A stretch of DNA of 64,000 nucleotides from Adineta ricciae (taxonomy: Eukaryota > Rotifera > Eurotatoria > Adinetida > Adinetidae). The translations under genes were made by a program, and so were the position numbers. Location: assembly GCA_905250025.1 (NCBI GenBank), contig CAJNOJ010000158.1, positions 1 to 64,000 of the forward strand. Reading direction: 5' to 3'. Position 1 is the stretch's first letter. The number at the start of each line of letters is the position of its first letter. The notes below the pieces were generated by a model. It searched no databases. It was not told where the DNA came from and worked only from the letters and a program-made list of their open reading frames with translations. Of this stretch, positions 34,978-48,364 are shown in pieces.

Positions 34978-37900
34978 CTACCAAGCCATTTTGGCTAGGA
35001 AAGAGTTCGGAAACCGTCGAACAAGATACTTCCGCAACTCATCAAGTAGAAACAATGCTGTACCAAATCCCAATGCTGGACAAACGAACCGCACAGGTAC
35101 AGGATGAGTTTTAAATATATGATTAAGCCATGGAATGAGTGTTATAACCAAACCAACACACGTCGAAAAGAGAATACCAAATATCACCGTTAAATTTTTT
35201 CCTTTACCGTAGAAAGGATTGTGTTGAAAAAATGAAACGTATCGTGTCCGTGATGAAAGTAAATTGAAGAATTGCATCATACATAGAGCAACATAGTAAA
35301 TACATTGACCATTTTGTTGAATTAATGTAAGTTCGTCAACAGTTTTATTTGCCGGGGGATTGTTCGTATAATCCGCATAGGTGAAAAAGATCTGATTCAA
35401 TGAAATACCTAGAACATCAAAGAGTTTTATCAGAATGCTAACTGTTAAAAGGTTGTTAAACAAACCTTTCGATGAATGATACCAGAAGAAGCAAAAAAAT
35501 GCAGAGAAACATTCGATATTTCCAACGATGAGATAAGCATGGAAAAGTAATTTCCAGTCTAGTAAGTGAGTTTTTTGACGAATCGCTGGCGGACGAGACA
35601 TTATATCCCGTTCAGCTTTCTCCGAAACCATGGCTAATGCGTTGACAACATCGTTCAACATACAAAAGATAATCGCCAGAAATGCAGATAACGATAGTGG
35701 AATGCCGAGCCAGATATTGAAGAAAACAGGAATGACTTCCGACCAAGAACCTTAAAAAAAGAGGTTATCTTAATCCATCGATGAAAATCTTTACCTCCGG
35801 GTAATAAGTAAATGGCGACTTTCTTCAGATTATCGCTTAATAATCGTCCTGTTTCAATGGCTTTGATAATCGATGAAAAATTATTATCCAATAGAATCAT
35901 ATCACCTGCTTCTCGAGCGACATCCGTACCCGCAGCCATCGCCACACCTAAATCTGCTTGTTTCAATGCAGGTGCATCATTTGTTCCATCACCCGTGACT
36001 GCAACGATTTCACCGCGCTTGGTGAATTCCATGACAATACGTAACTTTTGTTCCGGTGATGTCCGCGCAAATACTAGTTCTTGATGTGACAAAACCCAAT
36101 CCCACATATAATCCTAAGGCAAAAAGAAGAATGATCGATATCGTTTTCCGTAAACAACTTACATCCATTGAGTGAATATCTCCGCCGGCGACGACGACTC
36201 CGTAGGGAATGAGTGGGATTTTTTCGACATCTTTGACTTGATTTGGATCGCTGAAGTAGAATCGAATTCGTTGGAATAAACTTGGCTTTTTCTTCTTCTC
36301 CTCCGCAGAACTGACACCTTTAACTTCGATGTTTGTTGTTAGTTCTCCAATCGAATGAGTTCCGAGTAAGGTTTTCGAATCTCTCATCATATGAGCAGAG
36401 ATTTCACCTGTTTGGTTGTTTCGTTCGATTTTAAATGTATCAATGCCATTCTCCAGACTAATTTCTTTCGATAAAATGTTCACTTTCTTTGCAATTGCTG
36501 CCGCTGTTGTGGGATGGTCGCCGGTAACCATAGCAACACGAATTTGAGCTCGACGTGCTTTGAGAACTGCGTCGGGAACTTCGGGACGAGCTGGATCGAG
36601 AAGAGAAAACATACCGATAAAACAGTAGTTACTTCCCGGTAAACCGTTCAAATCAGGTTCGTCCGATGCTGTCTGTGCTTGTTTCTTGAATTTCTTGTAT
36701 TTATTAATATTCGCATCGTATTGATCTTTGGTTATTCGTTGTTGAAGCATAGCAATGACTCGATACCCAGATTTTCCCAATGCTTCTTGTCGTTGCTGAA
36801 TAGATTGTTTGAATTCATCAGTCATTGGTAACTCTTCATCTCCATCATCCTGTTTGTATGTTGTACATCGAGGTAAGACGAAGTCAGGTGCGCCTTTGAG
36901 GGTGATGAGAACATTTTCATCTGGAGTTTTGATTAAATTTTGTTCGAGAAGATTCGCTGTGATCATGAATTTATTCTTCGAATTGAACGGAAGAACGTTT
37001 ATTCGTGGGTTGACTCGTCTCACTTGTTCGATATCAACGGAACATTTGTCTTGACTCAAATGATAAAGAGCGACATCAGCAGCATCTCCTACCAGTTTAT
37101 TTTCTTCTTCAGCTGTTTCCGTATTGGAATCTTCGTCTTCTTCCGATGTTTTCGAAGTTGATTGAAATACAGCGTTATTACAAAGGCACGCGCCAAGAAG
37201 TAAGTCTTTCAAAGCATTTGATTTCGCATTTGGATGTAATGATGGTCGTTTCCGATCAATGACACGTTCTTCATCTGTTGTTGTCGTTGTTTCTTCTTCA
37301 GATCGATGAATTGGGACCATATATTCTCCTAGTTTTCCCCAAAGAAGCGCAGTAATTGTCATCTGATTCATTGTCAACGTTCCCGTCTTGTCCGTTGCAA
37401 TGACCTATTCCAAACAGAATGATCATAAGTGTCTTAGGAGATGCTTAGCTACTTACGGAAACGAAATTGAACGTTTCGACAGTTGCTAAACTTTTCACAA
37501 GTACCTTTTGTTTGTACATTCGTTTTGCAACAATAGTTAATACAAGAGTTACAGCAGCGGGTAAGCCTTCCGGAATAAAAGCAACGACCATTCCAATGGA
37601 ATTCACAATATTACCTACACGAAAATCAAATTTGAACAAAGTTTTACAAAAGATAAAAACGAACCATTCAGAGTGATATATCCATTCTGTTTAACATTCA
37701 GCCAAGCTGCCCATGTAATCCAAATCAGAATGACTGAAGTCAGTGCTGCACAAATAACGAATAAGACAAAGCGATTGATTTCACGATGCAGACCAGTTAT
37801 GTCCGAACCTTCAGCTCCTCGTGTTAATTTTCCAACTTGTCCAAGTACAGTCTCGTCGCCAATGTTCACGACGATAGCATTAGCAGTACCTTGCACGATC

Positions 37901-39033
37901 ATTGATGGATAAAAAACGAGATTTGTCGTTTCCATAAAGTTCAGATTTGTACATTTAACAGTGCAGTTGACTGGCTCAGATTCTCCGGTTAATTCTGATG
38001 TGTTCACTTGTAGATCATCACAAGTGATCAATCGACAATCTGCAGGAACTTTTTGACCCATGTTGATGCGAACGATATCTCCGGGCACAAGTTCCTCAGC
38101 ATTGATTTGCATTTCCATACCATTTCGTTTAACTGTGGTTATTGTCGGTTGCAGATGAGAAAACGATGCAACGATCTTCATTGATTTCACTTCTTGATAA
38201 AAATTAAATATACCATTGGAGAAAATAACGAGAACAAGAACAACACCAAGACCTAAATTGGTCACATCAGGATCCGGATCACCAAATGGTTTCTGAAAAA
38301 GAAAACAATGTTCAACATATTCTCTTCCTAATCAGACGACACTTACATAGCTAAGAAAGGCAAACAGTGTAGCAACCCAGAGAATTCCGTTGAAACCAAC
38401 AAGAATCTGCTTGAAGAACATCCATATAAGACTCGGCTTCGGTGGCGGTGTTAATTTATTTTGCCCATATTTACTCTGATGTTGTCGAACAGTATCATCG
38501 GTTAATCCACTTTCCAAATTACTTTCGAATCGTTCTACCAGCGTTTCCATCGGAACGACATGAACATCTGTTTTCAATGTTGATAAATCGTCGAGTTTCT
38601 CTTTATCGAAATCAACCATCGATCCAGCATCACTTGGACGATGAGGTTTAAAGGTGACCGATGGAACAACTTCGACTTCGTCTATAGAGATTGTTACATG
38701 GTCGGATGGTTGATTTGTAGCGACGATGGATTGAAGACGACGTGATGATAGTTCGGATTTTCGCCGCTGTTGTTCCAAATGAAGATTTAAGTTTTGTGAC
38801 ATTGTTTGCCAAGCTACGGACGTTTTTCTGATAGTTTCATTGGTATTGTCCTCTGGTGGAACAATTCCAATCGAACGACGAATTGTATTGAGACTACTCT
38901 GTCGCCGTTCAGGAGGTAATTGTGCAGGTACATTCGAAGATCTCTTTTTCCGCGGACGTTCATTCGATTGTCCAGGTAACAAATCCATCCCACTTGCCGT
39001 CGATGGAATCGTCTTCATTTGAAATCCCGACAT
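34978..39033 (-). CDS. P2-type cation ATPase, Na+/K+-ATPase alpha-like
   Basis: Six exons (38347-39033, 37665-38292, 37457-37614, 36163-37404, 35795-36113, 34978-35750) with introns of 44-54 nt give 1,268 residues. All P-type landmarks are intact: TGES (about 331), the phosphorylated Asp496 in DKTGTLT, KGAP in the nucleotide site, [10 protein letters not shown] and TGDGTNDAP (about 945). The overall plan matches the Na+/K+ and H+/K+ ATPase group (P2C). It is longer than the usual 1,020 residues mainly through a basic, Ser-rich N-terminal extension of about 150 residues and acidic inserts in the nucleotide domain. Helix 4 reads [13 protein letters not shown], more like Ca2+ pumps than the animal Na+ pump. 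Helix 6 reads CMLNDVVNA and keeps only one of the two usual Asp ligands. Ion specificity is therefore uncertain. Confidence 0.88.
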
Positions 39034-40367
39034 ATTATAAGAGCTTAACCGGTTTGATCAAACTCGTTAAATTGATTAAAATATAAGTATATGCTAATAG
39101 GATAGTATTCATCAAATAAAGATAAACGTATACACCTGTAAGCGTGCATATTTATACGATTGTACTTCGTTCTTTGCTTTATCATTTTTTCGACGGCAAA
39201 TCGCAATGAAAGTCATGTTTGAATGCACATACAGCTGGGTGACGCCCAATATTCATCTTTATAATTTGACTCATGATTGACGATGAAGAAGCATGAGCCA
39301 GTGCGAAGGTTTTTTGTGCATACACCCTTATTTTTCTCGAACACATTCTCGTTATGCAATTACAACTGTGGTCAAAAAACGTTGCACGCCTTGTTGCGTA
39401 GATATATTTTTTTTAAAGATATCTCACATACTGTCTGATAGTCCACGCCGAATAGTGTTGTAGAACATATTGCGAATTTTTAATAGTAAAAAAGCACGAA
39501 TTCGCCACAATTTTGTGTTTTATTTCTAAATCACGTGTTACACAAAACGAGTGAACGTTTTTCACGAGAAATTCATCTCAATACAAAGCATAGATCAGTG
39601 GTAGTGGAATGTATATCAATAGAAATCATGTGTATAAGAACATTTCTGTAATGTACACATAAATTTTGTTCTAATTAATTACTATCATAATCTACAGCCC
39701 TTAGTATAATGTATGTATTAATACTAACAACGAACATTTATCATATATCTTTGTTTTTATAGTATAATATTAAGATTTGACAGATTATTAGATGACTAAC
39801 CGACATCATAGTTTACTATTTATTAGAGAGAAAAGAATAAAAACATACTTTTATACCACGGATGTATAATTCTAAAAAGATTGACTTTTCAGTCGTCTCT
39901 CATCGACAAGGAGACAATGATGAAATTTGACTGTTGATTGTGTTTAAACGAGTGAAAGGTAAGGTTGAATCGTTTTCTTTGAACAATATTAACAGTTGTT
40001 GGTGTTTTTTTTAATAATAAATGATAAATAATTGATATTTGAAGAGTGTAATAAAATATTAATTAGATGATTTTATTTCAGATGCGAAAACCAAGGTCGA
40101 AGAACACTTAAAAAAAACATCTTTTCTCTTTCTTCTCTTGCCTGATGTGTTAATGTTTGCTCTTGAAAGCAATGGTAAACGTTTTGTTACAAAAATTATC
40201 GATTATTTTAAGTTTTCTATCTGTTTATCGAAGAGAGAAAGCAAAGAGAAAAAGCAAAATGTCGTTTTTCTATTTACACACAATACCTCTGTGTAACAAA
40301 CACAACTTTTCAGTTTCAATAGCAACAACAAGAAGTTAGTTGTTGTTGTGCTTGATTGCAGAGAAGA
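39034..40367. other. Divergent intergenic region between ATPase and EF-hand genes
   Basis: 1.3 kb of AT-rich sequence with no supported gene, probably containing both promoters. The EF-hand gene may have a 5' untranslated exon here, since a polypyrimidine stretch and AG sites precede its ATG, but I cannot fix its limits. Confidence 0.45.
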
Positions 40368-43300
40368 ATGGCTGTCGCTTCACCGAGACCTCTCATCGGT
40401 TATGATCATCGACAAACTTCACCGAGCAAAAAGATGGTTCTACCAAAAATCGAACATCCGTCCAAGCGAATGATCGATAGTTATCGAACAGTATTGGATG
40501 TTCGTGGTAAATCTGGTGAAGGAAAATTGATTCGAACTGATCTTTCCACACCTCGTCAACAGGGACGATCGTCCGCATTGAAATCAGAATCCCGATGTTC
40601 GGATTGTCTGACTGATGTTCCGGAAAATGTCAATGCTATTTATGGTGAAGACCGAAATAAAGTTCGTTTACCTGTTTTCGGTAAATAGAAAGCAAGAATT
40701 TTTACGTTTCTTTCTAACCGACGGAAAAACTTCTTTCTTCAAAGGTCGTCGACCGGAAAGCACAACATCTTCGATAACTAGTGCAAGAAAAGCAGACACA
40801 CCTCGAACATCTCGTCTGATTATCGATGAACTCGAAGCGTCACTACGAGAAAAAGTTCGTTTTCAACTTCATGACATCCGCGCGAAGTTCCGCCATGCAG
40901 CACAAAACGATCCCAGTGGAAAAATCGATCGACCAGCGCTACAACATTTGATTGCGACTATCTACGGAACGCAAAAGCAAGTTTCACCTGCTCAAATCGA
41001 TCGACTACTAGAGCGACTTCAGTTGAAATCGTCGAATAAAATCAGCTTCGACGAGTTCATTCAAGCGCTGTCAAGTGGAGAAGAAGATCTTCCGAACTGG
41101 ATTTCGAGAGAAATGTCGTCGAGACAAGAAAAATCATCACCGAAAAAAACAGCGACACAGATGTTTTTGATTTTGAAGGAAAAAGTTCGAACAAAGTAAG
41201 AAACTTGACCTTCTCGAATCATGTTATAGAATATGGTTTGTTTCGTTAGAGATAAGGATTTAATGAACTTTTGTCCAGCATTAGGTGGTGGAAAACCAAC
41301 GCGAATCTTCAAAGTTCACTTTCACGATGCACTCGAAGATATGGGTTATAAAATGAAAGACACAGAATTTGATAAATTGTGGGATAAGTGCGTGTTTTCA
41401 AAAGATTTCTCGCGATAATTCTCTGTGTTTGCCTAGATTCGATACGGAAGAATTCCGAGCGATTAGTTCGGACAAGTTTCTCAAAGTTTTATTCGATGAA
41501 TCGATTGAAGACGGCTTCACATCTCATCGAGAAGCTGTCATATTAAAGCCACGTTCTCCTCAATTGCGCACAATCCAAACATCTCACAGTGATTCGGAAT
41601 TAAAAACACCTCGGCTTCATTGTAAAAGAAAACGAATATTGTTTTTTACGAACTCATTTGTGACTGTTTAGCGACACGAGGCGTTCTCGATGAAAACCAA
41701 GTGCAACAATGGTTGAATCGTAAATTTCCGCATGGTTACGCTGAACTCGAACATGCACTGGAACGTTTGGACGCAAAACAAACGGGATCAGTGAGTTAAA
41801 ATCGTTCTATTTCCATGTATAATCTTCTTGGTTTGCAGTTACCACGCGAACGATTTCTCGAACAACTGAAACGGTTTGGTTTAAACTTAGAAACGCCACT
41901 CTTAGAATATTTTCTCAAGAAATTAAATGTGGACTTAGCATTGACCAACGACGGCATACCTTATCAAGAAGTGATCAACACATTCAAGCAAAAAAGCGAT
42001 CCGACAAAGCGACGACTCAATGCGGATAATCCAGTGCATATCGAAGAAACTCGTCAGGCAGCATTAGAACGACAAATCGATGCATCGATTGCGATGAATT
42101 ATGAACGAGTGGAAAACTTATTAAATCGAGCTGATGGTACACAAAGCGGATTCGTTACAGTGAACACAGTTCGATCGATAATTGAAGATCTGATTGAATA
42201 CACATTGAGACCGGATGAATATCACGAAATAATCAAGAAAATGCCGATGGATGACTATGGCCGAGTGAAATATCGGGATTATTTGAAGCAAATTCTTGAA
42301 AGAACATCATATTTGCAGGAAGGAAAGCAACGGCAACCAAAGTCGGTCGGTTTTCTTGATTTTCAGCCATGAAAATGTTGTTTTAGGAATCCAAAATATG
42401 AATTTATGGTCGCGACAAACGTGCGAGAAAAAGTCAATCCGAAAGAATTAATTCAGAAGCCTTACGAACCAGAAAGAACAAGAACAATCGATGAAGTAAC
42501 TCTCCTTCCTTCATTGAAATTGTTTTCACCTGTTCTCTGTAGCTCAGCGAATATCTGAAAAATTTAATTCGAAATCGTTCGAAGGACATTGAGGATGAAT
42601 TCCGAAAAATCGATCGTGGTTCCTATGGTGAATTAACTCCGGATCTTCTCTATAATTTATTTCGGCGGTTTGCTATCTTTCTCGAACTTTTTTCTTGAAT
42701 TTAAATTAATATTTAGACTTTATCTCGAACCGGCGATAACACGCGATGAAGTAGACTTAATTTGGGAACGTTGCCATTTGAAACGCGATGGAACGCTAGA
42801 TTTTTACCAATTTCTTCGTGAATTTGGTTATTCTAAACAATCAGCACACTATCCGAACGCGCGAAACCACCCGCCAAAACGAGGCGATGCAGATTTCGTT
42901 CTAACATCGAATAAACTGTACGGAGAAAATATTCTTGTTCACACCCACGCAAGAAACGTGATTCGAACGAATTGGGATCGTTTACGACGAGAATTCGCCG
43001 AGTTAGATCCTTACCGAACAGGTTACGTTCAACCGGAGGAATTCGATGATGTTCTAAGTGAACTCTGCCCGGCAGTTAATCAAGAAGATCTCTACTTGAT
43101 CAAATCGAAGTTGCATACGCAACACGATCCAAGGTAAACGAAATATTTTCTTCCGATATTTTCGATTATTCTGTTTGTAAGAATGAACTATATGCGATTT
43201 TTGAAATGCTATGCGCCATTGTCGGAATCATCGAATCTTATGGATGAACCGAATAAAAATCTTCTACAAACGATTGATGAAGAAACACCTCGGATAGGAG

Positions 43301-43621
43301 CGTCTGATCGATTGGTGTACACTCAAGTTTGCATTAAACTTCGAAGAAAAGTAAAGAACCGGTTCTTTTCGTTTTTATCTCGTTGATTTGACTCATATTT
43401 AGTTATCGGATTCATATAAACCCCTGCGTCGATCATTCAAACAACAAGATAAAACCAATAGTGGATCGGTTCCATTGAAAACATTTAAAGATATCCTCAA
43501 TCAATATCAATGCTCGCTGAGTGATGAAGAGTTTTATACAATCGCTTCACAATTGGATACGAAATTGGATGGATCGATTAATTACAACTACTTTCTTCAA
43601 CAATATATTAAAAACGTTTAA
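40368..43621 (+). CDS. EF-hand repeat protein, EFCAB6-like, copy 2 (complete)
   Basis: Eleven exons (40368-40680, 40745-41195, 41250-41387, 41437-41621, 41672-41790, 41839-42341, 42387-42495, 42543-42667, 42717-43133, 43182-43350, 43403-43621) give 915 residues. The ATG at 40368 is the first in-frame one and opens a basic, Pro/Ser-rich N-terminal region without EF-hands (about 1-130). EF-hand pairs follow from AKFRHAAQNDPSGKIDRPAL onward to the last loop TKLDGSINYNY at the C-terminus. This complete copy supplies the N-terminus missing from the copy at window start. The two proteins differ at only a handful of residues over the shared 660 or so. Human EFCAB6 is longer (about 1,500), so this is a shorter member or a related family. 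Confidence 0.87.
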
Positions 43622-43855
43622 AGTCCTCCTCTTTTCTTTTCTTCTACAAATACGAAGACACTATTTTTTCAAATAAACACTCCTATCATCTTATATGTCC
43701 TAAATATTCGTAACGACAGTTTCAGTTAGAGAAAATGGGAGAAGACAAAGGGCTACACTTATCCATACGACATCACAACGCGATAATTACCTATTTGAAA
43801 ACGATGTGTATTAAAGATTGTTCTTATCGATATTTGAAAGAGGTATTGTATTCAC

Positions 43856-44806
43856 CTATGCTGGGTTCCCTCGTTTGATGATGTTCAAAACAGGCTTTCT
43901 GATTGTTTCTCGAAAAGCTTTCGATGCGACACAATAAACGTAAAAAGTAACACAGTAATTTAGGTAATGTAGAACAATCAGTGAGAAAAAGGAGACAAAC
44001 GACTCGATTGCAATGCGATCTGCGCTTTTGTTCATCAAGTTGCTCGACAGCGTGGTGTATAGAGTTACCAATGGGTACATGGTTGTCAGAACCACACCGA
44101 CGATAATTTCAACCATCACAAGTTTAATCAAAGTAGTGTCGCGCTTCGATAGATCGTTCGGTGGCACGTTATTCACTTCTGCCACTGGTTGAACACGATT
44201 ATGGACGCTTCTCAAGTTCTTCACGATCAGCAAACAGAAACATATCTGAGAAGCTGGAAAAAGTAGCCCAAAACTACAGATCTGATAAATACTAAAAACC
44301 AATGCATACGTTCCGACGATTATGCATCGATTGTTGTCAATGACTTCAAAGATTGGCAGATGTATGGAGATGATCATGCATAAGAGTGTCATCCCGAAGA
44401 TGACTTTGAGTGCAACACGTGGTTTGCTGAATTCACGTATACGAACTCGAGATGATGTCACTGCGAATCGATCGATACATCCAAGCGAAATCATTGTCTT
44501 GTATAGAAACGTTGAACTTTGTAGTAGAAAACCACGAAGTCGACAAAGAAAAAGCGACTGAGTGAATGGATCGGGTGGTTGATAGAGAGCATACATATTA
44601 GTACCGATACCCCAGTTGATGCCAATGATACTAGATATAGCAGCAGCAACTAGATAAAGTGAACAGGAGTTGTGTCGATACTGTTTTTGGCAGAAGATGT
44701 AGATAATGAAGAGATTGCCGATGTTGCCTAATGTGAGGGAAATAGGGAAACCATATCGAATGATAGCTTGTCGAAGAGATGTGAGCGTTTCAGAAAGCGA
44801 AGACAT
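43856..44806 (-). CDS. Rhodopsin-like GPCR, copy 2 (intact)
   Basis: Single exon, 316 residues from MSSLSETLTSLRQAI; an upstream in-frame ATG at 44884 would add 26 residues not shared with the third copy, so the inner start is preferred. Seven helices are visible: ISLTLGNIGNLFIIYIFC (1) with the class A Gly-Asn, a Cys at the top of helix 3 (LFLCRLRGFLL), helix 3 ending SLGCIDRFAVTSSR (Asp-Arg-Phe in place of Asp-Arg-Tyr), and helix 7 VLHYLNYCVTFYVYC with Leu-Asn-Tyr instead of Asn-Pro-x-x-Tyr. It is a bdelloid-type peptide or chemoreceptor-like receptor with unknown ligand. It is convergent with the EF-hand gene; its copy 1 partner (2736-3565) is dead. Confidence 0.87.
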   Translation of the reverse strand: MSSLSETLTSLRQAIIRYGFPISLTLGNIGNLFIIYIFCQKQYRHNSCSLYLVAAAISSIIGINWGIGTNMYALYQPPDPFTQSLFLCRLRGFLLQSSTFLYKTMISLGCIDRFAVTSSRVRIREFSKPRVALKVIFGMTLLCMIISIHLPIFEVIDNNRCIIVGTYALVFSIYQICSFGLLFPASQICFCLLIVKNLRSVHNRVQPVAEVNNVPPNDLSKRDTTLIKLVMVEIIVGVVLTTMYPLVTLYTTLSSNLMNKSADRIAIESFVSFFSLIVLHYLNYCVTFYVYCVASKAFRETIRKPVLNIIKRGNPA

Positions 44807-45832
44807 ATCTATAAGGCAAAGACAAAGTATCTCTCTATCATGAATATCATTGGATACTTTTTTGTTGAAATGTAGCACGAACAATGTAAGTACGCCGAGA
44901 AAACGACTTTGAAGATATGCAGCATATTCAATGTGTTAGTTGGAAGAAAAGCTAACAAAAGTCTCCTATTGAAATTGAAAAAAGCACGATATGACAATGG
45001 GATCTTAAAGAGAAAATGAAGAAAACACACTGAGTGTGCTTGGCTAGCTCAGAAAATTATAGTTTTAATAATTGACTACTCTGGCTTCTAGTTGTTTATT
45101 TAGACCAGAAGCATTGTAGAATTCTTTCTAATTGACGTTTTTATATATATGAGACATAATTGTATCGATGGTTTCACTCAGTAATGCTGATAAAACTGAA
45201 AAATGTCACAAGCTTACCAGAGTATTCATTATGCCATTACATCCTGTTATTATTTTAATCAAGACGTGTTGTATGTGGCATCGTTCCCTACGGCAACTGA
45301 TCTATGTCGTCATTTGCGCACCGAGACTTTTCGTATATTGTATCTGAGTTTATTTGTTCTGTGAATACAAAACGACTATGGTCATCTTCAATGGTCAATA
45401 AAATCTTATGGTACTGATATTAACTCAACTTGACTTTTCCAATTTTGATACTAAAAGCGTTTGAATGACAGACAGCAAGCTAGTCTGTTCTCTTATAGTC
45501 ACTGGTATCAATCATCGAAGCTTTAAAATATAAGAACAATAATGGAAGGAAAGTTGTACTAGATCGAGACGAAATTGATTGAAAGACAAAGTCATTATTG
45601 CGACGTGTGCTATTGGGATTTGAAATTGAGAAAAAGTGCTACTATTACGTTCTTGTTGATTCTTGTTTAACACATTTTATGACATTTGCAATCTTTAGTC
45701 TCATGATCTTTGTCATGCTTCATAAATAATCATTCAGCATACTGGAAAATAAAATTTAAAATAGTAATTATCTGAGCTTGTGTAAGACTTCATATTGCTG
45801 TCATCCTATCAGCTAAGTTCATGGGAACAGTA
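44807..45832. other. AT-rich intergenic region
   Basis: Corresponds to 3566-4347 of copy 1, plus about 200 bp next to the GPCR start that copy 1 has lost. No gene seen. Confidence 0.45.
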
Positions 45833-47384
45833 ATGCTTCGCATCTTGCTACTATGGTTAGGAATCGAACTGATTGTGCCACTCACTTTAGGTAAGTTTCA
45901 GTTCAGTTATATGGATGAGAGTGATTAGCAAAAACTGCATTTACTCAACGTCGCGGTGAACATTCGCCATTGATACGATCAGCAATGAATCGAGCAAAGA
46001 TATGTCCGAGTGCCACTTGGAATCTACAAGAAATTATCTTTCTACAAAGAACACGGATAGACAGTCACCGCGTGGCATTTTCATCAATCATCAAAATCTT
46101 ATCTATGTCGAGGATCGAACACACAACGGTATTCAGATGTGACTGAACGATGAGTCGAATCCGAAGAAAGCCCTATCTGGCAATCTGACCGGCCCATATG
46201 CTCTATTTGTAAGCCTTGACGGCGACGTTTATGTTGAAAATGGTCAACAAATTCAACTAGCAGTGTTGCTGATAATCATTGTATTGCATTGTTCATCGAT
46301 ACTTACGATAATCTTTATCACATAGTTAAGTACGCGACGACTGACGCAAGTAGACCGATAACGGTTGCAATCGATTTATCACTGGAATTAAATGAGATGA
46401 ATGAACATGATCCAAAAACGATGATTGCAATTAAACCGAAAACTAAGTCAGTTATCTGCTCATTTGTTTGTAGATGGCTTTTCTCTTTCGACTTTGCTCG
46501 TATCTTCACTAACTGACAACGCCGGGGAATACTTTTTTCGTCAAAGACTACGAAGAGAAACTGAATAAAATGGTCAATATTCGTGATGAAAATTTTACAT
46601 TTATGAGATGACGGAAGTTGAGAGCATCAAACTTCAGGCGTCTACTTTGGCGCAGTTGACTAAAGCAACAAATCACCTAACCCGATTAGCTTCGGTATCT
46701 CTGATTTTCTTCTTAATTGATTTAGTAATCTTTGTTGATTAGTTGTTTGTCTCGAGGAAATGCCATCAATTGTCATTGACTTTGCAAACCATGGCAACAA
46801 GAACCATGTTTGAAGATGTTGTCTATGCTGTCTCGACTTTCAGGCGATCAAAAGTCCATTACAGTAACGATCACCAGCTTTAGATTTTGATAGGATTCAC
46901 GCTGATGATGGATCAGATACGGACGGATCTAAAGAGACGATCAATGTCATTACCCGTACTCGATGGAGTCGGAAATGATCCCTCTTTCACTGGTAACTCA
47001 TCTGATCCAAATCTTGTTAAACTACCAATGATTATACAAAATGTCAGTTCGATCGGTACTGTTCAATGCTTTTATTTATAGTTCCTTAATATAAGCGGCT
47101 TGCATACCAACAGTCACGCAGTAATGTCACTGCATTTCGAAATACGTCCTCTGAACACAATTCGCGATTATTTGTTTATTTACAGATTTGATGAGCCATC
47201 TCGTTTAGGCAGCACAAATCGAGATAAAGATAGATATTCTGTGCTCTGTCCATCAAGAGATCTAACGGACGATCGTTTCTATACGTATTTCATCGACAAT
47301 CATATTATATTTCAACATCAATCTCTCATATTTGGTCTACGTGAACTGAAATCGAAGAACTATGTTCGAAAATTGTCACACTGA
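45833..47384 (+). pseudogene. Decayed NHL-type gene with polycystin-like remnant, copy 2
   Basis: The signal-peptide exon is intact here (MLRILLLWLGIELIVPLTL, then gtaagt at about 45891). The NHL signature CPSATWN and blade pieces follow, for example ALFIDTYDNLYHIVKY with NHL character at about 46284-46335. Stops and frameshifts interrupt the frame. The 3' part keeps SLHFEIRPLNTIRDYLFIY and LIFGLRELKSKNYVRK (47124-47384). The central 500 bases of copy 1 (around 5460-5850) are largely missing. Lesions differ from copy 1, and neither copy can make a full protein. Confidence 0.6.
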
Positions 47385-47661
47385 ATGGTCGGCCGACCAC
47401 AAACAAGTCTTTTATCTTTTCATCTGATTATGCACTAAATATTTATAGCGCTGCTTACTACTATTTAGATTCAAACGAGAATTGGCGATCCGATGGATTA
47501 CGAGTTTATTGAATACTTTTCTTCTCTCTCGTATTGTAACTCATTTCTATGTTCAGGTCGGTCGTTTGACAAATCACTGTCAGATACATTGCTATTTCAC
47601 GCGCTTATCAACATAAACAGATCATTTACAACTTGATGTAATTCTCCGAAATGCTGCACTC

Positions 47662-48090
47662 GAGTGTACTAGTGAATCATCGATCCTTTGTTACACATTA
47701 TCTTTCCATAATAATGCTTATTCTTAACAACTATCGCTTCTATTCTCTACAAATGTGCCTTGCTCTCTCATTTTATCTACCTCTTATAAAACAGATGACG
47801 TTTAGAGAACGTGCGAATAATGACTACTCGTCAAATAAAATTCTCGAAAGCTGTACCACCGAATATCTCTGATAGCAGTTCTGCTCTTTCGTGTAACATT
47901 CAAAACGAATCCTCTCAGTCGCAATCAAATTCAACTGTAGTGGTCAAGTCTGGTGGTTCTTCGAAACTTGTGACAATTATCACAAAGTATCCCTTTACTT
48001 TCACGGCTCTTCTAGTCACGTCTATTTCCGTATTATGTGCTGCAATTGTATGCATTGTTATTCTCACTCGCAATTCACCAATTGATGAGT
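47662..48090 (+). repeat. 429-bp direct repeat, left unit
   Basis: Begins gagtgtactagtgaatcatc and ends attgatgagt. It matches 54130-54558 with about ten differences and 6583-7013 of copy 1. It flanks the 6 kb insertion on the left and consists of the upstream region plus the first exon part of the membrane NHL gene. Confidence 0.9.
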
Positions 48091-48131
48091 GCATTCAATA
48101 TGTATATATGAGACTGTACATGGTTTTATAA
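47820..48131 (+). pseudogene. Truncated 5' fragment of the membrane NHL gene
   Basis: Residues 1 to about 90 of the NHL membrane protein (polar head plus the membrane helix) are present in frame. At 48090 the sequence leaves the gene and the frame ends after 13 unrelated residues (CIQYVYMRLYMVL). There is no propeller. The full gene recurs at 54288 across the insertion. If transcribed, the fragment would make a 103-residue membrane peptide, but it is most simply a duplication by-product. Confidence 0.85.
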
Positions 48132-48364
48132 ACTTTTACGAATTGATCGTAAAAGATTTTATAGTACAGTTTCTAGAGCTTTTTTGTACGACGTTCCATG
48201 GTATACTTAGCTTCTTTCTGAAAATGTGTTCGACGATAAAAATTTGAAATTACGCAGAGTATTATGTTACACTTAAGAAAAATGAGCTTTCACTGTAATA
48301 AAATCAGACGTTTTTTGTCTGAAATCACCGAAGAAACAAATCTGTCCTTATGTAAATTATAGGA

